DNA from: Berberis thunbergii
Taxonomy: Eukaryota; Streptophyta; Magnoliopsida; Ranunculales; Berberidaceae
Reading direction: 5' to 3'
DNA: 64,000 bases
NCBI GenBank assembly: GCA_003290165.1
Contig: QNQO01000456.1
Span: forward strand, 310,001 to 374,000
A model generated the notes under the pieces. It ran no database searches, was not told the origin of the DNA, and saw only the letters and a list, made by a program, of their open reading frames with translations. The translations under genes were made by a program, and so were the position numbers. Below are positions 35,001-46,005 of this stretch, piece after piece (within the stretch, counting starts at the first letter, position 1; each line of letters begins with the position of its first letter).

Positions 35001-36110
35001 CTCCTTTTTACCAGATTTTTGTATCTAGTTGAGCTTCTTCTGTTAAAGAGCTAACATGTATTCCGCCTGACAGTGACTCAAATTACAACATGCATTTACA
35101 TCCCAATTAGCATCAACATTAAAACCATTGTTATGAATTTCCTTCCAACCAGCTAGAAGAATAGTTTCCCACTGTTGCATCTCATCTTCTAGAGATCTCA
35201 GTCTACTAAACACGTCGCCAAAAACCATTTTATTCCAATCGATAAACACTCTCCTCAACATTTTAAGCTTAACATCCACCCTATCAATAGGCCTCATACT
35301 ACCCATGTTCGTCAACCATATGTTTTCAACCAAGGTCAGAAACCCATGGTGCGTCAACCACATACTAAGGAAGCGGAAAGGTGCAAAATTCGTTCTTCTC
35401 TGGGATGGCATAGATGCTAGTAAAGGGGAGTGATCAAAAAATGTTTTACTGAGATGTTCCACTTTTGGATTAGACAATACTGACAGCCATGCGGAATTAA
35501 AGAGGATTCTATCTAGTCTGGCCCATATACTGTCCTTACCTCGTATGTTATTACACCAGGCAAGCTTCAGTCCCGTGAACCCCCAGTCTTGTAGACCACA
35601 GTTTTCAATACAATCTGAGAAGTTAACCACACTGGCCATAGATGGCTCTATACCCCCAACTTTTTCTTGAGAGTTTAAATAAGTGTTAAAGCCCCCTCCG
35701 ACCAACCAGGGTAGATCACAAATTAAAGAAAAGTTTTCCATATTTGACTAAAGTTCCCTTCTCTCCTCAACTGAACATTTAGCATACACAAAGGAAATAA
35801 AAAAAAACTCTAGAGGAATAATCTGTTACCTTACAGTGAATAATCTGATCTGACATATCCACGATCGAAAAGTCTAACTCTGCATCCCAAAAGATCCTAT
35901 CTTTCCCCCGACCATTTCATTCGAAGCGAAATCCGCTGACTTTACTTTGTTGCAACTCTTCAAGTGTCTACTAGCATCAATCATAGGCCCACTACCATAA
36001 GAATTCTCACATTTTTTTCCGTGACCATCCTTTTTAAATGACTTCTCGTGGCTCTATTACCTTCCCCATGAGCGTTCCAAAATATAAAGTTTTCAATCAT
36101 CTTAACTATG
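32024..36110 (-). pseudogene. LINE D ORF2: endonuclease, reverse transcriptase, RNase H with lost catalytic residues
   Basis: The endonuclease (about 36110-35043) reads VGGGFN where GGDFN is expected and FDHSPLL where SDH is expected. The reverse transcriptase (34910-33793 and onward) shows KIDMEKTYDR, GLRQGDPLSTLLF and SMQTDTLIFL, where YADD is gone. The zf-RVT part is 33113-32835. RNase H (32512-32024) reads LNVNGS, so its first aspartate is asparagine, but keeps AEALALL and QTDSEL. It is split by frameshifts. It is therefore the most decayed LINE here at the catalytic level. Confidence 0.88.
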
Positions 36111-36204
36111 GGAGGAATCACCACCCTTCTTTGTCTTACGACGCATACCCGGAGGCACCGCCAATTTGACTTTCTGTTCTTCGACCCTTAAGATCTTCAT
36201 CCGA

Positions 36205-38950
36205 TTACGCCCCTAATTTCAAATCCCTAATTGCTACCATGTCCGGCCCTACTTCCGAAACCGTCTCGGCTTCATCACTTTCTTCGGTGGCACTTTCCAA
36301 TGTGTTAATGTTTCTTTTCTTCTTTTTTCTGCGCAATGCCCGACCTTCTTTAAACAAGCTAATTGCTTTATCTAGCAATAAACTAACTTCTGCGTTTTTA
36401 CCTGTTTCACCAGCTTCCGACTGGTTTCCTATGCTCGAATCAAGGCCCCCAGGTTCCAGTTCACTGTCCGGCGCAACTCTGTCCAAGTCGCCCTGTCCTC
36501 CCTTCCCTGCTGGTGACAAATTCTTCACCTTTGAGCCATCCCAGCTTTCGTATTGCTGCCTGAATCCCCGCTGTGTATGCCCTGTTGTATTTCCCGCCCG
36601 CTGATTAATTCCAAACCAACCGCAGCCTCCTCTTTCTTATAACTCACTGTCTCTGTTTTGCAAGCTGCAATAGAGGTCGTCTTGCAAGCTGAAACCGCTT
36701 ATGAAAGCTCAGTTTTTTAGCTGAAACAGAGTGCGCACTCCCTTTTTTTTTCGCTGAAACAAAGTGCGCACTCTCTGTTTTTTTTGCTGATTTCTGTTCA
36801 GCTATACACCCTGCTTTGTCGCCATCATTATGCACTGAAACAGAGCGCAAGATCTCTGCTTTGTCGCCCTCGTTATACACTGAAACAGAGCGTAAGCCCT
36901 CTGCTTTAGATCCATCGAGCTGCCTTGTTTTATTGCCTTCATGCTCTGCTTTACTGCCAGCATAGCCTGCCTGCGGATTCGTCCTCTCTGCTTCGCTTTC
37001 TCCGTCATGCTTGGTTCTTGTTTCCTAAGCACCCTTTCAATCTCGTTGACTGTATACCCAGCCTCACGGAGTCCTTCCTCCTCCGTTGTTTCTTGTTCAC
37101 CCATGTCTACTACATTGATATTTTATTCTCTAGCAATTTGACCTATCTCCTTGTTAACCTCACCTTCCACCATATTTTCCATTAGTGCCTCATATTTGTT
37201 TCCCAGAACAATTTTCGTAGAATCCTTGCCTTCCGGCTTTTCAGTGGCGGACCCTATCGATAATCTTAGCAAGGGCAAATGAGTCTAATAACTAGAATAT
37301 ATAAATAAAATCACAAAATATATAAGATAAGTATCTAGTTGAAGCTTAAAAAATATGAAATTTGCGAAAATAATAAGATCTTAATACAATTTCATAAAAT
37401 AATGGTTTATGTGAACCTCAAATTTTATATGAATTTGCTAATGGTATATATTTTCATTGATTCAAATTTTTTTTGAGGTTTTATATTACTTATGAGCAAA
37501 CATTTCATTTTTTAATGCATGTTTAATTATGTATAAATTTGCATTGAAAACAAATACGTAGGGGTATGTCACAATGACATAAATAGTAATTGTTAATAGC
37601 TATAAAAAATCATACGCTCCAAGAGGACCGAAAATAAGTTTTTATTAAACCAAACAAATTTTTATGTTTGCAATTATTAATAAAATTGCATTAAAAATAA
37701 TAAAAAACCATACGCTCCAAGATGACAGAAAATAAGTTTTTATTAAACTAAACGAATTTTTTATGTTTGCAATTATTAATAAAATTGCATTGAAAAAAAA
37801 TTAAGTGAGTAAAGAGTATCGAACTTTGGTCTTTCGCTAAAAAATGTAAGCTTCCAACCACTACACTAATAGAAACATATGAAATATTTGAATGAACAAT
37901 AATCATATTGCATTAAACATTATATAGTTGAATTTTTTGTAATGCTAAATATTTATTAAAAATATTTTGAAAGTTGAAGGGGGGCAGCTCCCCCCCCGCC
38001 CCTTATTAGATCCGCCCCTGCGGCTTCTCATCTCCATCTCCTTCCCTGATTTCAACTCCCTGGCTATTCTTTGCACTGCTCGTACCAATTTTTGCCTTTG
38101 TATCTTTCTCTTTTTTGGTCACCAAGGCATATTTTTGGTTGAAGGATTTGGTTTCCACTTTATTTTTCTCTACCTTTTCCTGTTTCGCTTTTGCATTGCC
38201 ATTCTGACCTAACTTTTTCCCACAAAAAGCCTCCTGGTGCCCTAACAATGAACAATAATCACAATATATGAATCCTAGGTATACTATTTTCTGCCAATAG
38301 CCCCTATTGTTAGCCCTGTCTATCCAAACTCTATTGGGAAACTTCTCCGCCAAACTCATCTCCACGCAGACACGGGCAACACTCGGACGTGATAGACAAC
38401 GAGTATGATCATCCATACACAAAAACCACCCAAAGAATTCACTATAGCTTTCAAAATAGGGGCATGGAATAGATGCAAAGGCAAGTTCAACAATTCTACC
38501 CACAACAGAACCGAAATTGGATCTGTTTTCAAACTAAATCCATCATGCCAGCGAAAAGATTTGAATTGAACTCCACGAATCAAGAAATAATCCCTCGAAA
38601 GCACTTTCTTTGCTTCCACCTCAGATTGAAGACGGACAAAAACATGACGTTGATCAAGCAAGCCTAGTGAAAAATCTCCTAGAATACCCCATGTTCTATG
38701 AATAGAGTCTTGAATATCTTCTAAAGTTGGCATATAACTAGAAAACTTTAACACAATCACATTTTTTTCCATGAATGATTCCCCTCGTACTTCATCCGAT
38801 GCCGTGAACCCAATGGCCGGATCTCCTTCTTTTTGAAACCTAGTTCCTTCCACGCACTTCCTTAACTTCTTCTACCAATATTTTTCCAAGAATCTGTGCA
38901 AAAGATGGCTTAGGAGCCTCTTCCATGTTTCCCTCACTCCCCGTTGGAAG
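36205..38950 (-). pseudogene. LINE D ORF1: DUF4283 and CCHC knuckle, interrupted by a hAT element
   Basis: The N-terminal part near 38924 has EEAPKPSFAQILGKILVEEV, then the DUF4283-like domain (38853-38356: VIVLKFSSYMPTLEDIQDSI, LLDQRHVFVRLQSE, FRWHDGFSL). The knuckle is CDYCSLLGHQEAFC (38503-38006 frame), ligands complete. After the hAT insertion (37242-38020) the distal part (37104-36205) contains short internal duplications (CALFQCIMMATKQ twice with changes; SAKKK repeats). Frameshifts near 38400 and beyond. Confidence 0.8.
37242..38020. mobile_element. Non-autonomous hAT element (779 bp) in LINE D ORF1
   Basis: The ends are cagtggcgga on the left and tccgcccctg on the right, which are inverted repeats with one mismatch. 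The 8-bp target duplication is cggctttt before and cggcttct after (7 of 8). The interior is AT-rich with a direct repeat of catacgctccaag (near 37610 and 37709). No transposase. Confidence 0.88.
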
Positions 38951-39014
38951 AAGAAAATCTTTGGCGGCTAGGGGCACCGCCACATGGCCAGCCAACCTTG
39001 GCAAACTAGGCCGC

Positions 39015-39650
39015 CATATGAGAGATTGTAAATTTTCGAAAAGATTTTTTTTTTAAGTTCAAGGATACAAAACCCAGTTAACATTTCAACAAAATAAAAA
39101 AAATATATATTCAATAGATTTATATTTATCACCTGCATGGGTAATCACAACATTTTGATGTTAATATCTGGTATGTTATGAAATCAATGGCTACTGGAGC
39201 ACAAACGGGTTGGCAATTGAAGAAAGTGGATATTGGTGATGTTGACAACATGCATGTTTTCATTTTTGATTTTTTTGAGTCTGGCACTCAAATCGGTCAT
39301 GGCTAAGCCAAGTTTAGTGATGTATAGGTCGTTTCTACCTAGCCCCGACTTGGGAGGCATTGACATGGATTGATCTTCCATTGTCAACATCGCGACAGAG
39401 GGAGTGGTTATAAGGGATGGGTTTTGGCTTTGCATTTGGGCAAGGCAACTTTTTTCGTTGACATAACTAACTGATGAAGCTTGCTTTAATTATGTTATTA
39501 AGGCATTAAAAAAAGCCACTAGTCTATTTTGTGCCAAGTGTTGTGACATGCATGTTGCGTCAGATTTTCTTGTGATACCAAAATAAAGTGATTCATAGAG
39601 GTTTCACAATAAAAATAAATAAATAAAAAATGCAACAAAGGATGTCTATT
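39015..39650 (+). repeat. Array unit copy II, middle part
   Basis: Continues from atatgagagattg through gcacaaacgggttggcaatt and the cctagtctattttgtgcc-like segment to gtctatt, where CACTA element ii is inserted. Confidence 0.85.
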
Positions 39651-42600
39651 CACTACTATAAAATATTAGCTTAGGTAACGCCACTTAGATAGCGTTTTTT
39701 TAAAGAGCTATCCAAGTGGGCACTAGGATAGCGCTTATTTGTCTTTAAAAAAAATTCAAAAAAAAAATTAAAACACTACAATAGCGCTTTTAAATTTTTT
39801 TTTCAGTTAAGCGCTATCTTAGTTATGTCTTAGATAGCACTTTAAAAAACGCTATGAGAAAAAACGTTACCAAAGCTACCATAGCGCTTCCGAAGCGCTA
39901 TGCTACTTACATTTAGGATAGCGCTTCAGAAGCGCTATCCTATATATCACTACTAAAGCGCTTATATAGCGCTATCTTAGTCTAGCAATTAAAAAAAAAA
40001 TTAAATGATCACTACTATAGCGCTTATATAGCGCTATCTTAGTCTAATAATTAAAAAAAAAATTCAAATATCAAATTAAATCTCAAAACCCCCCCTAAAC
40101 CCCTAAACCACCGAAGTAGCGCCCCATTCTGCCAAAAGACCCTCCTAACAGTGAATGGTGGTGTCCTCTGTCACTCTTTTGGGCTCCCCTTTCCCTCTCC
40201 TTCACCATCCCAAACAATAAAAAATCTATCTTAGACGGACAGAGAGAGAGAGATATGCCATCGATTCCTTGTTCCAAATGATGGTGCGTCCTAATAATGG
40301 CCTTGCAAATGACTTGGCAACCAAATAGTCTTCATCTCCTCCACGACAGGCTCAAAACAATTGGAACCGCTTCTGCTCCCTCTCCTCCCCTAGGGTTAAA
40401 GAACCTCGGCAACACTTGCTACCTCAACAACGTTCTTCAATGCCTCACTTACACACCACCACTCGCCAATTTCTGTCTCAACAATCAACACACCTCTCTT
40501 TGTGACCGCAACCCTAACCCTAAGAACAACAATTGCCCTTTCTGCATTCTCGAAAGGTGAATTGTTCGCTCTCTCACCCTCGACGCCACTCTCGACGCCC
40601 CCTCCAAGATCCACAGCTGCCTCACCATATTTGCTGATCATTTCCGCTACGGTAGACAAGAGGACGCTCACGAGTTCTTGCGCTACGTTATCGATGCCTG
40701 CCATAACACCTGTCTCCGCCTCAAGAAGCTCCATTACACCACCGCCAATGGAACAACAACAACAACGGGAGCAGGAGGTGACAACACTATTGTTAAGGAG
40801 ATTTTCGGAGGGGCATTGAGAAGTCAGGTGAAGTGCCTTTCCTGTGGTGCTGACTTCAATAAGACTGATGAGATTATGGATATTAGTCTTGCCCTTTTTC
40901 ACTCTACTTCTCTTAAAGATGCCATGGATCGATTCTTTGATGCCGAGGTTTTGGATGGAGCAAACAAGTATAAATGTGAAAAGTAAGTCATGATTTTAGT
41001 TTGTCATTTTGACTAATTTAGTTTTTGCGCAATGCATTGTTACAGCTTGATTTGTGTTAATTCTAGCAGGTGTAAGAAATTGGTGGTAGCCAGGAAGCAA
41101 ATGTCTATACTGAAAGCACCTAACATCCTTGTAATTCAACTCAAGGTATGTGTAACAGTCTCTAATGTTATTGCTACTAATATGTTGCATAGTTGCAGTA
41201 ATTGAATCTATTGAATGTTTTGTTTCTTGTGTGCACAGAGATTTGAAGGAATGCATGGTGGAAAGATTGATCGTGCAGTTTCATTTGAAGAGGTTTCATT
41301 TGAAGGAATGCATGGGGTGAAGTCTATCTATCCGAAAATGTCGAGTTAGCGGGGAAGTTTTCTTTTGTGTCGCCCCATATTACACCTATGCTAGGTAATG
41401 GGACATCGTCCAATCATTTGGCCGAATGTTTGTTGAAGCATACAGGAAAAGACCATCTATTATTGGTGCCGCATAATGTTGGGTGAGTTCAATATAAATA
41501 AGATTCAATTATGTGTTTATTAAGTATCAGGATGTCTAAATTTTTTGAAACATTATGCAGTCAACATTGGGTATTGATTGATATCAATACCAAAACAAAG
41601 ATGATATACTTTATGGATCCAGCTCCGGGTACGAAGATCGCACAACGCGTTGATTTGAAAAACTTTGTTGAAAGGTAAATACATGTTCTAGTTTTATTTT
41701 TACATTACACATGTATACATATTACATATGTATAATATTACTTTATACAAAATAGTGCATTGAGAAGTTATCGGACTCGTCGAGGCGACTCTATAACAAA
41801 GGCTGCAATGAACAGATTTAATTGGGCAAACTTTCAGGTAAATATTTTACAGTACTAAAAATTATTTTATATAATAAGACATGGTAACAAATTGCATATA
41901 ATTAATTGGATGTTATTTCTCATAGTGTCTAAAGCAGATTGAGATGGATGGCATCCATTGCGGTCATTATATTTGTTGCTATATTGAGGATCTCTTGAAT
42001 TCTGGTGATACAAGTATTCCTGTTTATGTAAGTAAATAGTTTTATTGAATTACTTTATTTGTTGATTTTTGAAGTATTTGATATCATCTAACTATATATT
42101 GATTGTAACTTTTGTATTTGCAGTTTGTTCATAAACAGCCAGTCAAATTTTATTCTCCGAAAAAATGGAGAATTTTGTAATCAATTGGTCAGGATACTTG
42201 TACAACCGATTTCTCAAGGAGAAAATGGAAAGCTGAAGCAAAACATTTTAATTATGCCTGTAGTTATTGGTATTGTGCTATGAACAAATATATATGATAG
42301 CATATTAACAATTTTGTATGAATGCTTAAATTATATTTTGAATGAATGAGAAATAGTTAGTTATCATGTTGTGTCTTTATTGATTGATTGAACGTTGTCA
42401 TTATTATATTTTAGCCCAGAAAATCGGTATCGGAAAAATAGAAAAAACAAATCAAATAACTTAGATAGCGCTTATTTAAAAAAAATTAGCGCTTACATAG
42501 CGCTATTGAAGTTAATTAAAAAAAAAATCAACGCTTAGATAGCGCTATATTAAGCGTTATCTAACGAAGCGCTATTCAAGTACGCGCCTTGCATAGCGCC

Positions 42601-42660
42601 TTTTTGAGCGCTATCTAAGCCTATTTTTAAGCGCTATGCAAGCCTATATTTGTAGTAGTG
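39651..42660 (+). mobile_element. CACTA element ii: 3.0 kb, carries a USP-Ulp1 chimeric gene
   Basis: The left end is cactactataaa and the right end is ttgtagtagtg. The 3-bp target duplication att lies at 39648-39650 and 42661-42663. Sister units read gtctattgatgaag across the empty site, so the insertion is precise. Subterminal tagcgctat clusters lie at 39680-40030 and 42460-42640. The terminal blocks are nearly the same as in element i. There is no transposase. The whole interior is occupied by one multi-exon gene-like region. Confidence 0.95.
40297..42180 (+). pseudogene. Chimeric cysteine-protease gene: USP-type deubiquitinase 5' half joined to a Ulp1-like protease 3' half
   Basis: Exon 1 (40297-40982) has one in-frame tga at 40558-40560. 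It encodes the Cys box [18 protein letters not shown] and the QQD box RQEDAHEFLRYVID, closest in memory to plant UBP23-type enzymes. Exon 2 (41070-41145) encodes CKKLVVARKQMSILKAPNIL. Exon 3 starts at 41239 with RFEGMHGGKIDRAVSFEE, then a duplicated gaaggaatgcatgg, then a different frame with YLSENVELAGKF and LLLVPHNVG. Exons 4-7 (41561-41674, 41756-41837, 41936-42027, 42124-42180) encode HWVLIDIN, YFMDPAPGT and IHCGHYICCY, with the His, Asp and Cys of a Ulp1-type (C48) protease, ending at taa. All seven exons have GT-AG borders. Across the join the USP frame meets tag at 41347, so no single product is made as read. The USP His box is absent. Confidence 0.8.
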
Positions 42661-43604
42661 ATTGATGAAGCACTCAACCCCAAGAAGATGATCATTCGAA
42701 AGTAGATTGGAGCTTAATAAATTAAGAGTAAACCTATCTGCTAGTTCATCAATTATATCTCAGTTAGTCGGACCCTTACTATCATTGTGAGAGGTTGCAG
42801 ATTCAAGGCTCATCAGTTAGGATTTTGTGAGCTTTTGCCCGATTATTCCAAGCATATATGCTCTGCCTTTGATAGGCTTTTGATATTGATCGTAGTTGCT
42901 TAGATAGATTGGAGTGGAGCCAAAGCAAGTCTTTATGCAAGGTGGAGGTAATGGGCCAAAGTGAAGGAAGTTTTCATTTGAGATAAAGGCAATGAGGATG
43001 TTTTCGTTCCTAAATTAAAAAAAAATAAAAAGTCAACGACCTAATTTAATAAAGAAAAAATGATCAGGCTTTATGATATTCGACAAAATATTTATTAAAA
43101 AAAACCCGGGAGAGATTGATTTGGAGGCGCAAAATAAATACTTAGGTTGGATGTTGGTTTGGTGATAGACAAATAATTAGGTATTTATAGACCTTTTTAT
43201 AGGGTTAGGTATAAAAAAGAGTAAGTTCCTAGAATGTTCTATATACCTATCATGTTCTTCACCACTGTAAATAATAATAAAGGCATTTCGATAGTTTAAC
43301 TATTTCTCTTTCCCTCTCTCTTATTTTTCTTCACTTTCCTATTTTTCCTTATGAAAAAAGAATAATAAATAAAGCATAAACCATTTTCACATGTCTATTA
43401 ATATTTAAAAAAATGTTTTTTGAAACTAAATTTTTGTAGAAATAATCAAAATCAAAGAACTAATTAAGTGATGACTAGTTAAGAAAATTTCCAGGCAATA
43501 ATCAAAATCAAAGAACTAATTCTTCATATTAGTCAATACAACATTTATCCAACTCCCTTGTATTTTGTATAATTCAAAACAAATTATATCTGGTTAAGGC
43601 AAAA
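42661..43604 (+). repeat. Array unit copy II, distal part with SINE
   Basis: Resumes at gatgaagcactcaacc. The SINE spans about 42748-43060 (head ctcagttagtcgg, degenerate). The AT-rich tail has acctagaatg-like and tctatatacctatcatg segments and a partly deleted caacta-gta segment. No gene. Confidence 0.83.
42748..43060 (+). mobile_element. tRNA-derived SINE of unit copy II
   Basis: Same position and order as in the other units. The A box is changed (tatctcagttag). The B box reads gattcaaggct. Tail agtcaacgacc then A-rich. Somewhat shortened relative to the copy at 55536-55919. Confidence 0.75.
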
Positions 43605-45905
43605 AGAATAAAAACTACAATCCCAAACGAGGAAGGAAAATTTTCCAATAATAGTTTGACGTTTAGGATTATTTCAAATACCAATCTAATGGTCAAAAAA
43701 GGTTCCAAAGTTCTATTTATAGAAGTGTCTAGGTTTAGGGTTTGCAAAATGTGATGGAGAGAGATAAAGGTGGAAAGGGAGGCGGAACTTTAGGGAACAT
43801 TAGGAATTGGGGAATGGGAAAGGGTTATCTTGCCATGACGGATGGTAAAATCCTTTCTGATTCCACCAATTCCTAGGGCTTTCCAAGGTTGTTCCCTTTC
43901 TCTATTCATCTAAATTCTTGGAAAAGATGCTTGTGTTGGGGTTGTATACTGTGTTTGGGAAAGATGAAGGTGGAAAGGGCACAAAGCTTTCAGGAGCATT
44001 AGGAATTGGTGAATGGGAAAGGGTTCTTTTGCCATGATGGATGGAAAAACCCTTTCCTATTCCACCAATTCCTAGGGCTTTTAAAGGTTGTTTCCTTTCC
44101 CTATTCATCTAAATTCTTGGAAGAGCTGGTTGTGTTTGGGGTTATGAATGTGTTTTGGAAAGATGATTGTGGAAAGGGGGAAAAGCTTTCTGAAGCATTA
44201 GGAATTGTTGAATGGGAAAGAGTTCTCTTGCCATGATGGATGGCAAAACCCTTTCCTATTCCACCAATTCCAAGGGCTTTTGAAGGTTGTTTTCTTTCTT
44301 TATTCATATAAATTCTTGGAAGAACTGCTTGTGTTTGGGGTTATAAAGGTGTTTGGGAAAGACGATTGTGGAAAGGGCGAAAAGCTTTCTGGAGCATTAA
44401 GATTTGTTGAATGGCAAAGAGTCCTCTTACCATGGTGGATGGTAAAATCCTTTTCGATTCTAGTTCCTAGGGATTTTGAAGGTTGTACCTTTCCCTATAT
44501 TCGTCTAAATTCTTTGAAGTGGTGCCTCTCTTTGGGGTTGGAAAATGCAACTGGCAAGATGAAGGTGGAAAGGAAGAAAAGTTTCGGAGCATTAGGTATT
44601 AGTGAACGGGAAAGGGTTTTCCTTTGCATTACAGATGTTCAAATCCTTTATGATTCCACCAATTCCTAGGGTTTTCAAAGATGCCCCCTTTCCCTATTCA
44701 TCTAAAATCTCCGAAGAGTTGCTTTTGCTTGGGGTAGCGAAAAAATGATTACGAAAGATAAAGGTGGAATAGCTTCAGGGAGCATCAAGAATTTTTTATT
44801 ATGATGGTTAATAAAAAAAATTCGTTTTTAGTGTGTGCCATGATGATGATGAGCATTGCTCCTATTTTGGATTACAAGTAATTTTATGGATGAGGTTGCT
44901 CGAATTTTACAAATTGCTAATGTAATAATTAATACCTTAAATCTTTTTGGTTATGTAAGTTTTTTTTTTCTTTTTTTCAAGACATCATTAACAAACAAGA
45001 CAATTCTTCCATGCAGACCCACCATGACTGCAACATCCAACGTATTTTCATACGGCTCATAAAACCATTTTTTGCAAGCACTGAGTCTGGTTAAATTTGA
45101 ATTTTAGAGATCCTACGCTCTAAAAAACCCTTCCTTTCGGAGGTATTATTTGTGCCATTGTTGCAATAAACATAAAATGCGGCCAAAAAAATCTCATGAT
45201 CATTACTTAATGTAGCACCACCAACTGCTTGATTATATTTGGCAATTTATTTATTTAGTATCATTGGTTGATCCATCGACATTGAAGACAAAAAAAGGGC
45301 AGAGGCCTGGTCCAATACACGACAACATGGTGTTTTAAATTCACATTCAACAGTAGTGTAACATGCTCGACATTGTTTATATTCACTGTGAAACCAATAG
45401 CTTTGCTAACCTAAGACCCAGATCATAATTTATGGAAGTCACTCCCAACTCATTCTTGAAAGACTTGAAGAAAATCATATTTGAAGATTTGAGTTGTAAA
45501 CTATATGAGAGATTGTAAATTTTCTAAAAGATTTTTTTTAAAGTTCAAAGATCCAAAACCCAATTAACATTTCAACAAAAATCATTCAATATATTTATAT
45601 GTATCACCTGCATGGGTAATAAATTTTTTTGATGTTAATATCTTGTATGTTATAAAAGCAATGCCTATTGGAGCACAAACGGGTTGGCAATTGAAGAAAG
45701 TCAAGATTGGTGATGATGACTACATGCATGTTTTCATTTTTGTTTTTTTGAGTCTGGCAGTCAAATAGCTCATGGCTAAGTCAAGTTTAGTGATGTATTG
45801 GTTGTTTCCTCTAGACCCGACTTGGGTGGCATCGACATTAATGGATCTTCCATTATCAATATAGGGGGAGTGGTTAAAAGGGACGAGTTTTGGATTTGCA
45901 TTTTG
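43605..45905 (+). repeat. Array unit copy III, first part, with five 199-bp subrepeats
   Basis: Subrepeat cores lie near 43799, 43997, 44198, 44395 and 44590, then gatgatgatgagcattgctc (44842), ctatatgagagattg (45503) and gcctattggagcacaaacgg, ending in ggatttgcatttt at element iii. Minus-strand open frames 43902-44108 and 44101-44307 are 207 bp each and overlap by 8 bp. Confidence 0.87.
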
Positions 45906-46005
45906 CAGTGTTTTAAAAAAAGCTAGGCGGTTGGCGGGCAGTGAGCAGGTGCCTAGCGCTTAGGGGCCTAGGCGGCACCTAGGCGGTCTTAGGTTTTGTA
46001 TTATA
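45906..46005. repeat. aggcgg/ccgcct-type inverted repeat stretch at left end of element iii
   Basis: Dense gctaggcgg, ggcctaggcgg and cacctaggcgg motifs that can pair with each other. It may belong to a separate inserted element. No clear target duplication. Confidence 0.45.

Larger units (their letters stand above)
31254..39014 (-). mobile_element. LINE D: near full-length plant L1-type LINE, decayed
   Basis: The 3' end at 31254-31370 holds the shared gatgccag block and a poly-A tract. RNase H, RT, endonuclease and ORF1 follow to about 38950. Array sequence resumes at 39015 with atatgagagattg. Compared with sister units, about 150 bp of target between ccaatagctat and atatgagag is missing, so the insertion came with a deletion. 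A hAT element interrupts ORF1. Confidence 0.85.

Noticed and set aside
40297..42180. Intact functional host UBP gene
   Set aside because: In-frame tga at 40558, missing USP His box, a frame change at the join and its position inside precise CACTA ends argue for a captured chimera.
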